In this document: positions 33,882 through 42,439 of the stretch, piece after piece
How positions within the stretch are numbered: position 1 is the stretch's first letter
How the letters are laid out: each line of letters begins with the position of its first letter
Source: Lewinellaceae bacterium
GTDB taxonomy: Bacteria > Bacteroidota > Bacteroidia > Chitinophagales > Saprospiraceae
Direction of reading: 5' to 3'
Assembly (NCBI GenBank): GCA_020636435.1
Contig: JACJXX010000001.1
Span: 4,233,001 to 4,297,000 of the forward strand
Length of the DNA stretch: 64,000 nucleotides
The notes under the pieces: model-generated
The model's input: only the letters and a program-made list of their open reading frames with translations
Told to the model about the DNA's origin: nothing
Database searches by the model: none
Translations under genes and position numbers: made by a program

Positions 33882-35000
33882 TTATTCGGAGTTTTGGCCC
33901 GCCAATTGCTCGAAGGCCCGGTCGTATTCGGTGGCTAAAATACTCCAATCATATCTGGCTACAAAATGCTGGAATGACGACTTTCTGCGAATTTCCCCAA
34001 TATGGTGGATGGCTTCCTTCAGGTTGAGATAAAAATCCTCCTCTTTTTCGTACAGGTGCCGGGGGTGTTCCTCCTCCGGGATGTGCTCGGGATAGGCCAA
34101 CCGGTTGGGAAGCAAGGGAAAACAGTTGCAATAAATGGCCTCCACTACGCTGCCGCCAAAAAAATCCTGGCGGCTGGCAACGGGCAGGATGTCGGCCTGC
34201 CACAGGAGCCGGGCATACTCCGCCTGGCTTTCTGCATAACCGAAGTGGACGATCTCTTGCTGCAACCGGTGGCGGGCCATTTCAAATATTTCGGGCGACT
34301 GCCGGTAGGAGCGGCCCAGGACGATCAGCCGGAAGGGGATGCCTTCCTCTTTCAGGCGGAACAAAGCCGTAAAAAACACCTCCGGCGCCTTGTCGTATTC
34401 CCAGCGGTGGTTCCACAGCAGCGTGGCTTCGGGGTATTTTCCGGGTTTATCGCGAAGGTTCAGCGCCCGGAGGTTCATGCCGAGGGGAAGCACCTCGCTT
34501 TTTTTCTCCAATTCTTTGATCCGTTGCAATTCCCGGGCATCCGGAAATTGATTCAAAAAACCTGGCAGGCTGTCCAGGAAGGAACGGCGGTGAAAACGGG
34601 AGTTGAAAAAGACGCGATCCGAAGCGAGGGCAGAAGTATAGTTGATGAAGCCGTAGTGGTTGTCGCGCTGCCTGCCGATATCCTCATCCGCCGGCGACCA
34701 GGGATAGGTGATCTGGTTTTCATGAAAATAGGTGATGGCGGGTATGCCGGCGGTGTGCTGCCGGGCAAGCCCCAGGAAGGCCGCCACATCCAGCATGTCG
34801 GTGGCCAGGATGAGGCTCGGCTTCCAGCCCGATGCGGGAAACCGCCCGGCCAGGCTGACCGCGCCGCCGTGCATGCGCCACTTCCAGTGCCGCCCTTTCA
34901 GAGAGTGCAAACGGACGTCGTGGCGGCTAAACGCCTGGTATCCTTCCGCCCACTTTTGGTGGCTTCCGGACAGGAAAGGCTCTAAAAGCAGTATTTTCAT
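33882..35000 (-). CDS. GT4 glycosyltransferase, tRNA-queuosine alpha-mannosyltransferase (GTDC1/QTMAN)-like
   Basis: 372 residues. The N-terminal domain begins MKILLLEPFLSGSHQKWAEG and reads MHGGAVSLAG, YFHENQITYPWSP, RDNHYGFINYTSALASDRVF and FNSRFHRRSFL: this is the DUF3524 domain that defines animal GTDC1, now known as QTMAN. The C-terminal GT-B domain has LWNHRWEYDKAP, LGRSY and GGSVVEAIYCNCFPLLPNRL. QTMAN mannosylates queuosine in tRNA(Asp). Bacterial members are frequent in databases but their acceptor is not shown, so a tRNA acceptor is inference. It heads the hydrolase-PrsW operon. Confidence 0.85.
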   Translation of the reverse strand: MKILLLEPFLSGSHQKWAEGYQAFSRHDVRLHSLKGRHWKWRMHGGAVSLAGRFPASGWKPSLILATDMLDVAAFLGLARQHTAGIPAITYFHENQITYPWSPADEDIGRQRDNHYGFINYTSALASDRVFFNSRFHRRSFLDSLPGFLNQFPDARELQRIKELEKKSEVLPLGMNLRALNLRDKPGKYPEATLLWNHRWEYDKAPEVFFTALFRLKEEGIPFRLIVLGRSYRQSPEIFEMARHRLQQEIVHFGYAESQAEYARLLWQADILPVASRQDFFGGSVVEAIYCNCFPLLPNRLAYPEHIPEEEHPRHLYEKEEDFYLNLKEAIHHIGEIRRKSSFQHFVARYDWSILATEYDRAFEQLAGQNSE

Positions 35001-35133
35001 GTTAACAGCTTGCTAAATTCGCGTTTCGGCTATTAGCCTAGCAACGGTTTTTTATATCTTTACTTTTTGTGCTGTATCTATAGATCGCGAAGTTATTTTT
35101 TAAGGACTAATTTCTACCCTAACTTTGATAATA

Positions 35134-36402
35134 ATGTCGGGTTTTTCTGAACTGAGAAAAGGATTGTCCAACATCGAGGCGCTCGAACGGGAGCTGAACC
35201 TGAAGCAACTTCAGATCAACCGGCTATTGAACATCACCCAGGCCATCAACAATAACGTATCGGCGGAAGGGCTCTTCAATATGTACAAATCCTTCCTGAG
35301 CTGGGAGATCGGCGTGAAAAAAATGGCCCTTTACGTGCGCGACGAGGACGACTGGGCCTGCGCTTCCTCCATCGGCATTAAGGAGGATTTGCTCAAGCTG
35401 GATGTCAGCAGCCACTTTGAAAAGTATACCCGGCTCAACAATGTGGAAGATGCCGAACATCCCCTTTTCAAGCAGTTCGATGTAGCCATCCCCGTCCGCC
35501 ACAAGGAGAACCCCATTGCTTATGTCTTCATCGGAGGGTTCAGCGAAGAGGAAGACATGTACAATAAGGTGCAGTTTATCACTACCATCACGAATATCAT
35601 CGCGGTGGCCATCGAAAACAAGCGCCTGTTTAAGCGGCAACTGGAGCAGGAGCGCCTGAAGCGGGAAATGGAGCTGGCCAGCGAAATGCAGCGCATGCTC
35701 ATTCCCACCAATATGCCCAGCAAGCCGGGCTACGAGCTGGCCAGCATCTACAAACCGCACTACGGCGTGGGAGGTGATTACTTTGACTTCATCGAATTCG
35801 ACGACGGCAAGATCGTTTTTTGCGTTGGGGATATTTCCGGCAAAGGCGTCGCCGCTGCCTTGCTGATGGCCAACTTCCAGGCCAACTTTCATACCCTGAT
35901 CAACAAGAGGACAGCGCTCGACACCTTCATCCGCGACCTGAACACTTCGGTCAACCTCATCACCCAGGGCGAGCGCTTCATTACCTTCTTCATTGCCGAA
36001 TACGATACAGAACGGCAGGCCCTTCGGTACGTCAACGCCGGGCACAACCCTCCCGTCCTGGTCAACGACGGAGAGCTGCACCTGCTCAACAGGGGCTGCA
36101 CCATCCTGGGCTCTTTCCCGGAACTGCCGGAGGTCGAAGTCGGCTGTGTGCCGCTGGAAGGCGAAGCCATGGTCCTTTCCTTCACCGACGGGCTGACCGA
36201 TTTGCAAAACGAAAAGGGAGATTATCTCAACGAGGAAATGCTGTACCGCTTCGTAAGGAGCAATTACAAGCTCTCGGCTTCCGCTTTCAACCGTCAATTG
36301 ATGGAGCGGCTGGAAATTTTTAAGGGCGGAAAAAGCTATCCCGATGATTTTACGGTGCTCACCTGTAAAATTTTTACACCGGGAAACCGGCAGGGTGCCT
36401 GA
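35134..36402 (+). CDS. GAF domain-containing PP2C/SpoIIE-type serine phosphatase
   Basis: 422 residues from the ATG at 35134. An N-terminal coiled helix (ALERELNLKQLQINRLLNIT) precedes a GAF-like domain (residues ~30-165). The SpoIIE-type PP2C domain follows with VGGDYFDFIEFDDGK, VCVGDISGKGVAAALL-like GDISGKG, YVNAGHNPPVLV and LSFTDGLTD, carrying the metal-binding Asp residues. Such RsbU-like phosphatases dephosphorylate anti-sigma-factor antagonists in partner-switching systems. No RsbV/RsbW partner is adjacent. It is divergent to the glycosyltransferase operon. Confidence 0.9.
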   Translation: MSGFSELRKGLSNIEALERELNLKQLQINRLLNITQAINNNVSAEGLFNMYKSFLSWEIGVKKMALYVRDEDDWACASSIGIKEDLLKLDVSSHFEKYTRLNNVEDAEHPLFKQFDVAIPVRHKENPIAYVFIGGFSEEEDMYNKVQFITTITNIIAVAIENKRLFKRQLEQERLKREMELASEMQRMLIPTNMPSKPGYELASIYKPHYGVGGDYFDFIEFDDGKIVFCVGDISGKGVAAALLMANFQANFHTLINKRTALDTFIRDLNTSVNLITQGERFITFFIAEYDTERQALRYVNAGHNPPVLVNDGELHLLNRGCTILGSFPELPEVEVGCVPLEGEAMVLSFTDGLTDLQNEKGDYLNEEMLYRFVRSNYKLSASAFNRQLMERLEIFKGGKSYPDDFTVLTCKIFTPGNRQGA

Positions 36403-36577
36403 CCCCCGGCAGCCGTTCCAGCCGGTGTTCATCGGCAATTGAGGGCTTATCGTCTAACAATTTTACCCATTATCTGCTTTCGGGCAAACAAAACCTACCT
36501 TTAACAATTGTCTTTATTATAGATTATTGTTTATATTGAGTGATCCGGTGGGATAGCTCCAATTATCAATACAGCAA

Positions 36578-37408
36578 ATGAAGGAAAAGAATGTAGCCGG
36601 CATATTAGCGCTGTTCCTGGGATGGCTTGGCGTTCACCGTTTTTATTTAGGGCAAACTGGCCTGGGGATTTTTTATTTGATCTTTTCCTGGCTTTTCCCG
36701 GTGATGCTTATCGTCGGCCTGATAGACGCCATATCCTTTTTTTCGATGGACCAGGATGTTTTTGACCGAAAATACAACCGCGAATACCCGAAAAGAAGAG
36801 ATACGGATTTCAACCGGCGGGATTACTCCCGCCGCAACCGGGAACAGCCGCGAGAAGCCAGGAGAGAAAAGCGGGATACCCGCCGGTATGACACGCAGCG
36901 GCAGCGGCAGTACCAGCGCCCGCAACCCCGGCCGCCGCGCCGAAACCTGTACAAGGCCAGTGGCATTAAAAAATATAAAGACTACGATTACGACGGGGCT
37001 ATTGAAGATTTCAATAAATCCCTCGATATTGAACCCAATGACGTTGCGACCCATTTCAACCTGGCCTGCGCCTACTCCCTGAACGAAAAGCCGGAGAAGG
37101 CTTTTTTTCACCTCGACCGGGCAGTGGCGAATGGGTTCAACGATTTTCAGCGGATAAAAGAACACGACGCACTGGCTTTTCTCCGGATACAACCGGAGTT
37201 CGATGCATTTGAAAAAAACGGCTTCCGCCAGCAGCAACAGGCAACAGCCGAAGAACCTCCCGGCAAAGAGGCCGGGGAACAGGAAGAAGAAATACTGGAA
37301 GGGCAGACCGATTTGCTGGAACAGCTCCGGCGGCTGGGAGACCTCAGAGAAAAGGGCTTGCTTACAGAAGAGGAGTTTACTTCGCAGAAAAGAAAGCTCT
37401 TGGGCTAA
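36578..37408 (+). CDS. TM2 domain protein with TPR repeats and C-terminal SHOCT domain
   Basis: 276 residues. The N-terminus is a TM2 domain (GILALFLGWLGVHRFYLG, then a second helix, to residue ~60). Next comes a strongly basic Arg-rich linker (about 65-130), then TPR-like helices (YDGAIEDFNKSLDIEPNDVA, NLACAYSLNEKPEKAFFHLD), and finally a SHOCT helix (LRRLGDLREKGLLTEEEFTS). TM2 proteins are membrane proteins of unknown role, and SHOCT is thought to aid oligomerisation. The combination looks like a scaffold. Basic linker residues could contact nucleic acid or lipid head groups. Confidence 0.85.
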   Translation: MKEKNVAGILALFLGWLGVHRFYLGQTGLGIFYLIFSWLFPVMLIVGLIDAISFFSMDQDVFDRKYNREYPKRRDTDFNRRDYSRRNREQPREARREKRDTRRYDTQRQRQYQRPQPRPPRRNLYKASGIKKYKDYDYDGAIEDFNKSLDIEPNDVATHFNLACAYSLNEKPEKAFFHLDRAVANGFNDFQRIKEHDALAFLRIQPEFDAFEKNGFRQQQQATAEEPPGKEAGEQEEEILEGQTDLLEQLRRLGDLREKGLLTEEEFTSQKRKLLG

Positions 37409-37487
37409 CTTTAACAGAATTTTAGTCAACAGCGGATGCTATCTTTCGTTTTACAGATGACGATAACCAGATTAGAATACCGATGCG

Positions 37488-38147
37488 ATGATTGCTGAAA
37501 CATTGATCTCCGATGAAATTATTCCACTGCGGACCTCCGACACAGGCGAGGAGGCGCTCAGTATGATGAATGACTTCTACGTGCGCCACCTGCCGATAGT
37601 TAACAACAAGCAGCTCCTGGGGCTTCTCTCTGAGGACGACATTCTCAACTACGACGCCAGCGAGGCGGTCGGTTCCTACAGCCTGTCCATGGTGCGCCCC
37701 TTTGCCAACCGGAAAGACCACATCTACGAGTTGCTTCGCCTTGTGGCGGAATACCACCTTACCCTCATCCCGCTGGTTGATGAAGAAGAAAACTACATAG
37801 GGGTGGTGACCCTGGAAGCCATTCTTATGTATTTTGCCCAAACGGCTTCTTTCTCCGAACCCGGAAGCATACTGGTGCTGGAAATGAGCAAGCGGGATTA
37901 TTCCCTGGCGGAGATCGCCCGCATCGTGGAGTCCGAAAATGCAGCCGTCCTGAGTTCCTTTATCACCACCAACCTGGAATCTAACCGGGTAGACATCACC
38001 ATCAAGATCAATCGTCAGAATATTCAATCCATCATTGCTACTTTAGAACGCTTTGATTATGAAATAAAGGCTTCCTTCAACGAAGCCGAGTACGTTGGCT
38101 CGCTTCAGGAGCGCTACGATGCCCTCATGTCTTATCTCAATATTTAA
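37488..38147 (+). CDS. Double CBS domain protein with ACT-like C-terminal domain
   Basis: 219 residues. Two CBS domains span residues ~1-130 (LRTSDTGEEALSMMNDFYVR, HLPIVNNKQLLGLLSEDDIL, LTLIPLVDEEENYIGVVTLE). The C-terminal part (MSKRDYSLAEIARIVESENA to IATLERFDYEIKASF) resembles an ACT domain. CBS pairs sense adenine nucleotides. In Bacteroidota such a gene usually lies close to NAD kinase, as here two genes downstream. The target is unknown. Confidence 0.88.
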   Translation: MIAETLISDEIIPLRTSDTGEEALSMMNDFYVRHLPIVNNKQLLGLLSEDDILNYDASEAVGSYSLSMVRPFANRKDHIYELLRLVAEYHLTLIPLVDEEENYIGVVTLEAILMYFAQTASFSEPGSILVLEMSKRDYSLAEIARIVESENAAVLSSFITTNLESNRVDITIKINRQNIQSIIATLERFDYEIKASFNEAEYVGSLQERYDALMSYLNI

Positions 38148-38328
38148 AACGGGGCCCCGAAAAATAGCCTACCGGAATAATGGCAGGGTAAAGACATTTA
38201 TCTCTAATTATTTGCATTTCTACCCACACTCTTTTAGCTTTTTGCAAAAAGCTTTACCTTGGTTGAAGGGAAAATAGAACCTCATCTTTCTAAACCCCTT
38301 GGAAAACAGAACGGAATAGCACAGCCCG

Positions 38329-38452
38329 GCTACCCGTCTAGCGTTGGACAATAGCTGCCGGGGTTGTGTACGGTGTACGGGTCCAACGTTGGCTAGTGGT
38401 TGTGTACGGTGTACGAAGCGCCACCTGGCTGTCCAACATTAGAACGGTAGCC
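38329..38452. repeat. Palindromic dispersed repeat, family D, copy 2
   Basis: A 124-bp element with inverted ends GGCTACCCGTCTAGCGTTGG and AACATTAGAACGGTAGCC. Its middle holds two copies of GTGTACGGTGTACG (38367 and 38402). The same ends bound the 17596-17708 element. It occupies much of the 430-bp gap between the CBS gene and the BamA/TamA-like gene. Confidence 0.8.
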
Positions 38453-38579
38453 CACAGCCCGGCCGGCCGCTCATCGGTTGAGCGTGGAGGCTTATTCATC
38501 GCGGAAATCGTTTTTTGCTTTCAGAAAAGAGTTTTCAGAGAGCATTATTTTTGATCACTACTCAGTTGTGTGCCACCTT

Positions 38580-39977
38580 ATGCGTATACTTTTTTTGTTG
38601 GCTTTGTTTATCGCTCCCTGCATCGCAAATGCGCAATTGGGTTTTGCCTACATCGACAGTATCAGCGTTCAGGGCAATAAAAAGACGAAGGAGAGCATCA
38701 TACTGCGGGAAATGCTGGTCCGGGCAGGAGACACGGTCAGCCTGGCCGAGCTGTCGGCATTGATGGACCGAAGCGAGGAACTCATCATGAACACCGGCAT
38801 GTTCAATCAGGCGGAGGTCAGTTTCAAAACCTGGGAGGGTTCTACCAACAAAATTCACCTCCTGGTTCATGTAGAAGAAACCTGGTATCTCTACCCTGTT
38901 CCAATCTTCGAACTGGCCGACCGCAACTTCAACGTATGGTGGGTGGAACAGGGGCGCTCCCTGCAACGCCTCAACTTTGGCATGGAGTTCGCCCACCTCA
39001 ACTTCTCCGGCAGCCGGGACCGCCTGAAAATATCAGCAAAGTATGGATATACCCGCAAGTACGCCCTCAGTTACAACCTGCCCTTTTTCAATAAAGTACA
39101 GACGCTGGGCTTGTCGGCGGATGCATCCTTCCTGCGCAACCGGGAGATCAACTACGCTACCGTTGGCAATAAGCAGGAGTTCTTCCGCGACGGAGAAGCC
39201 TTTCTTTACCAGCGCTTCCACACCAACCTGGCCCTGACTTACCGGCCCCGCATAAAAGCTTCTCACAATTTTATCGCCGGTTTTCGGCAGAACTGGGTGG
39301 ACGACATCGTCGTGGAAGAAAAGAACCCCGACTTTTTTCTGGAAGGCCGCAGTTTGCAGCGCTATTTCCTGATGGCCTACCGGTTTACTTTCGATAAGCG
39401 CGACGTGAGGCCTTACCCCTGGAAAGGCTCCTACTTTCAGGCTGTCCTGGAAAAGGATGGCCTCGGCATTTTCCAGGACCGGAACGCATTGACCTTTTGG
39501 ACGGGCTACCGCCGGTATTTGCCTTTCGGCAAACGGTGGAGCCTGGGGCTGGAAGCCAACGCGAAGTACTCCTTCATCCGGGAACAGCAACCTTATAATG
39601 ACAACAGGGCTATGGGCTTCGGCAGCCATTACCTGCACGGATATGAATACTACATTATGGATGGGCTGGACATGCTGATGGGCCGTTCGGCTCTTCGGTT
39701 CAACTTGTGGGAATGGGGGATGGATTTTGGCAAGGTTATGCCCATCAAAGCTTTCCAGAGAATGCCCGTGCGGTTGTGCCTCTCTTTGAACAATGACCTG
39801 GGCTACGCCAACGACCCCTACACCGGCCACCTCAATGCTCTTAACAACCGGCTGCTCTGGGGCGGCGGAATCGGCCTGGATATCGTGCTCTACTACGATA
39901 AAGTCATACAAATCGAGTACAGCTTCAATGATTTAATGGAAAATGGCTTATTTTTACACCTCAACCTGAATATTTAA
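38580..39977 (+). CDS. BamA/TamA-like outer-membrane protein with one POTRA domain
   Basis: 465 residues from the ATG at 38580. A signal peptide (LFLLALFIAPCIANAQ) precedes one POTRA-like domain (residues ~22-100: YIDSISVQGNKKTKESIILR, NTGMFNQAEVSFKTWEG) and a C-terminal Omp85-type beta-barrel with alternating aromatic strands. The barrel includes SKYGYTRKYALSYNLPFF-like strands and ends LFLHLNLNI. It could insert or translocate surface proteins. It is shorter than BamA (usually five POTRA domains), so it is a paralogue rather than the essential BamA. NAD kinase follows after 25 bp. Confidence 0.85.
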   Translation: MRILFLLALFIAPCIANAQLGFAYIDSISVQGNKKTKESIILREMLVRAGDTVSLAELSALMDRSEELIMNTGMFNQAEVSFKTWEGSTNKIHLLVHVEETWYLYPVPIFELADRNFNVWWVEQGRSLQRLNFGMEFAHLNFSGSRDRLKISAKYGYTRKYALSYNLPFFNKVQTLGLSADASFLRNREINYATVGNKQEFFRDGEAFLYQRFHTNLALTYRPRIKASHNFIAGFRQNWVDDIVVEEKNPDFFLEGRSLQRYFLMAYRFTFDKRDVRPYPWKGSYFQAVLEKDGLGIFQDRNALTFWTGYRRYLPFGKRWSLGLEANAKYSFIREQQPYNDNRAMGFGSHYLHGYEYYIMDGLDMLMGRSALRFNLWEWGMDFGKVMPIKAFQRMPVRLCLSLNNDLGYANDPYTGHLNALNNRLLWGGGIGLDIVLYYDKVIQIEYSFNDLMENGLFLHLNLNI

Positions 39978-40002
39978 CACGGCCCTTCCACCACCCTAGA
40001 TC

Positions 40003-40887
40003 ATGCAGGTAGTCGTCTACAGCAAATTACTCAAGGATAAAGACATTCCGCATGTCCAAAACCTCTTTGACGCCCTTCACAAAGAAGGCATCAACGCTTA
40101 TGTTTATGCTCCTTACCTGGAGCAGATCAAAGACAAAGTGCAGTTCAAACGCGACATCGGCGTTTTTGAAGGCTACCTGGATTTCAGCGTGAAAAAGTTC
40201 GATTTCTTTATCACCCTGGGCGGCGATGGCACCATCCTGGGGGCGACGACTCATATCCGGGACAGCAACGTGCCCATCATGGGGATCAACCTGGGGCGCC
40301 TGGGCTTTTTGGCTTCCATCGAAAAAAAGCGCATCGCGGAGGCCATCGACCTGGTGAAACGGGGGATGTACAACATCGACGAGCGGCGCATGCTGTTCCT
40401 CGAATCGAACCTTCCCATTTTCGGCGAAATCCGGTTTGCCCTCAACGACTGCACCCTGCTCAAAAGGGATACCTCCTCCATGGTTACCATCCATACCTTC
40501 ATCAACGGCGCCTACCTCAATACCTACTGGGCCGATGGCATCATCGTGGCCACTCCTACCGGCTCCACCGGCTACTCGTTGAGTTGCGGAGGGCCCATTA
40601 TTTTCCCCAATTCGGGCAACTTCGTCATTACGCCGGTAGCGCCACACAACCTCAACGTGCGGCCGATTGTCATCTCGGACGACTCGGTCGTTTCCTTCGA
40701 GATCGAAGGGCGGGCGGAAAACTTTTTGTGTACCCTCGATTCCCGCTTCGAAACCATCACCGCCGCGCATCAGTTGGCCGTCCGGAAAAATGATTTTCCG
40801 ATCCAGCTCCTCCATTTACAGGATGTGGGCTTTATGGATACCATGCGCTCCAAACTGGCGTGGGGGATTGATACCAGGAATCATTGA
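40003..40887 (+). CDS. nadK: NAD kinase
   Basis: 294 residues. It holds the diagnostic ITLGGDGTILGA and the C-terminal GSTGYSLSCGGPIIFP, along with NDCTLLKRDTSSM. NAD kinase makes NADP from NAD and ATP in the cytoplasm. It stands in the order CBS protein, BamA/TamA-like barrel, NAD kinase, which fits the usual Bacteroidota neighbourhood. The usual uppS-bamA-ompH continuation is missing; the ompH genes are found 30 kb away. Confidence 0.95.
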   Translation: MQVVVYSKLLKDKDIPHVQNLFDALHKEGINAYVYAPYLEQIKDKVQFKRDIGVFEGYLDFSVKKFDFFITLGGDGTILGATTHIRDSNVPIMGINLGRLGFLASIEKKRIAEAIDLVKRGMYNIDERRMLFLESNLPIFGEIRFALNDCTLLKRDTSSMVTIHTFINGAYLNTYWADGIIVATPTGSTGYSLSCGGPIIFPNSGNFVITPVAPHNLNVRPIVISDDSVVSFEIEGRAENFLCTLDSRFETITAAHQLAVRKNDFPIQLLHLQDVGFMDTMRSKLAWGIDTRNH

Positions 40888-41004
40888 TTTTAAATTGGGC
40901 TCCGGGGTTGGAAGGTGAGATTACATTATTTTGGTGTACGGTGTACGGGGGCAAAGCCTTCGAATTGGTTTCATCGGAACTATTGATTAGGTTAATTAAG
41001 AACT

Positions 41005-41763
41005 ATGTGGATAACAGTTCAGCATCACGGGCAGAATTACCGCGCCAACCTTTCCAAACCCCTGGATATTGCCATCCCCCTGCGGGAAGGGCTGGAAACC
41101 GTCAATTGTTTCTACGCCCCGCCCATGGAAACCGCACCGGTAGTGGCCGGCGATTTCGTAGGGTCTACGGCTCGGGGGGGGCCGTTGAATTTTCTCAACG
41201 TCCGCCTCAACCCCCATGGCAACGGAACCCATACCGAATGCGTTGGGCACATCGCTACGGAGCCATACACCATCAACCAGTGCCTGAAGAAATTTCACTT
41301 CCCGGCGCACCTGCTTAGTATTTTCCCCACCAAAGCCGGCAGCGACGGCCGGGTTATCTTCCGGGAGCAGATCGAACAGGCGCTGGAGGGGGCCGCGCCC
41401 ACCGAGGCGCTGATCCTCCGCACCCTGCCCAACGACGAGCGGAAACTCCGCACGAATTACTCCGGAGGCGATCCGCCTTACCTCCACCATGAGGCGATCC
41501 ATTTTCTGGTGGAAAAAGGCGTGCGCCATTTGCTGCTCGACCTGCCTTCGGTCGACCGGGAAGAAGACGGCGGGAAGCTGCTGGCCCACCGGGCGTTCTG
41601 GGCCTATCCGGAAGCTCCCCGGACAGATTGCACCATAACGGAGCTGATTTTTGTAAACAATTCCGTCAAAGATGGATTATATTTGTTGAACATCCAGATC
41701 GCAAGCTTTGAGATCGATGTTAGCCCGAGCAAACCTGTACTTTATGAATTAGAACCAGCCTGA
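41005..41763 (+). CDS. Cyclase family protein (kynurenine formamidase-like)
   Basis: 252 residues. The metal-binding pattern NPHGNGTHTECVGHI (HxGTHxExxxH) marks the cyclase/formamidase family; the later HHEAIHFLVEKGVRHLLLDL and SVDREEDGG fit as well. Known members hydrolyse N-formylkynurenine or cyclise polyketides, so the substrate is open. It forms a compact run with the next two genes: 4 bp to the TPR-like membrane protein. Confidence 0.9.
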   Translation: MWITVQHHGQNYRANLSKPLDIAIPLREGLETVNCFYAPPMETAPVVAGDFVGSTARGGPLNFLNVRLNPHGNGTHTECVGHIATEPYTINQCLKKFHFPAHLLSIFPTKAGSDGRVIFREQIEQALEGAAPTEALILRTLPNDERKLRTNYSGGDPPYLHHEAIHFLVEKGVRHLLLDLPSVDREEDGGKLLAHRAFWAYPEAPRTDCTITELIFVNNSVKDGLYLLNIQIASFEIDVSPSKPVLYELEPA

Positions 41764-41767
41764 CCGT

Positions 41768-42439
41768 ATGCCTTTATATCAGTCGACATACCATTCCAGG
41801 ATATTCCGCGACTTCAAGGAGATCGACGCGGCCAACCACCGCCGTATTATCCGGTTTTACGAAGACAAAGAAGAGGACATACAGCGCCTCGACTTTGAGG
41901 AGTACTTCCAGCTCATCGTCGCCTACGTCAATGCCCTCTTTGAAGTTGGGGCTTATCAGAAGCACCTGCTCATGGTAGACGTGGTTATCGAAATGACGAT
42001 CGTGCACAATGTGGAACGGTATAAAGGAGAGGATATCTATGAAAAAATGCTGTTTCGCAAGGCGGCCTCCCTGTACAATATCATGGAGTATGCAAAGGCC
42101 GAGTACATCCTGCGCGAACTCATCAAGATCGATCCCCATAGCGAGTATGCCATTCTTTTTTTGAGGAAGTGCCTGCGGAAAAAAGAGCCGGGTTTTCTCA
42201 ATACCGCGAAAGCTGGCAGCATTTTCCTGTTTTTGCTCTCCGCATTTGTCATATCGATCGAAGTATTGTTTATCCGGCCTTTTTACAAGGCTCATGTAGA
42301 GGAGGTCGAATTTACCCGGACAGCGATCTTCCTCCTTGGCTGCTTCGTCCTGGTGGCCGGCCTTTTGCTGCACCGATGGCTCGTTCAGCGCAGAGTCGAC
42401 TCTTTTGTAGAGAAAACGCGCAGCGCAAAAATAGATTGA
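41768..42439 (+). CDS. TPR-like protein with two C-terminal membrane helices, unknown function
   Basis: 223 residues. The first ~140 are helical with TPR-like spacing (KASLYNIMEYAKAEYILREL-type helices, IKIDPHSEYAILFLRKCLRK). The last part has two membrane helices (SIFLFLLSAFVISIEVLFI and FLLGCFVLVAGLLLHRWLV). No catalytic motif is seen. It lies between the cyclase gene (4 bp) and the nucleotidyltransferase (overlap of 1 bp), so it belongs to that operon. Confidence 0.8.
   Translation: MPLYQSTYHSRIFRDFKEIDAANHRRIIRFYEDKEEDIQRLDFEEYFQLIVAYVNALFEVGAYQKHLLMVDVVIEMTIVHNVERYKGEDIYEKMLFRKAASLYNIMEYAKAEYILRELIKIDPHSEYAILFLRKCLRKKEPGFLNTAKAGSIFLFLLSAFVISIEVLFIRPFYKAHVEEVEFTRTAIFLLGCFVLVAGLLLHRWLVQRRVDSFVEKTRSAKID

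Noticed and set aside
42169..42438. N-terminal extension of the nucleotidyltransferase
   Set aside because: It overlaps the TPR-like gene in another phase, and the conserved nucleotide-binding loop begins at the ATG at 42439.
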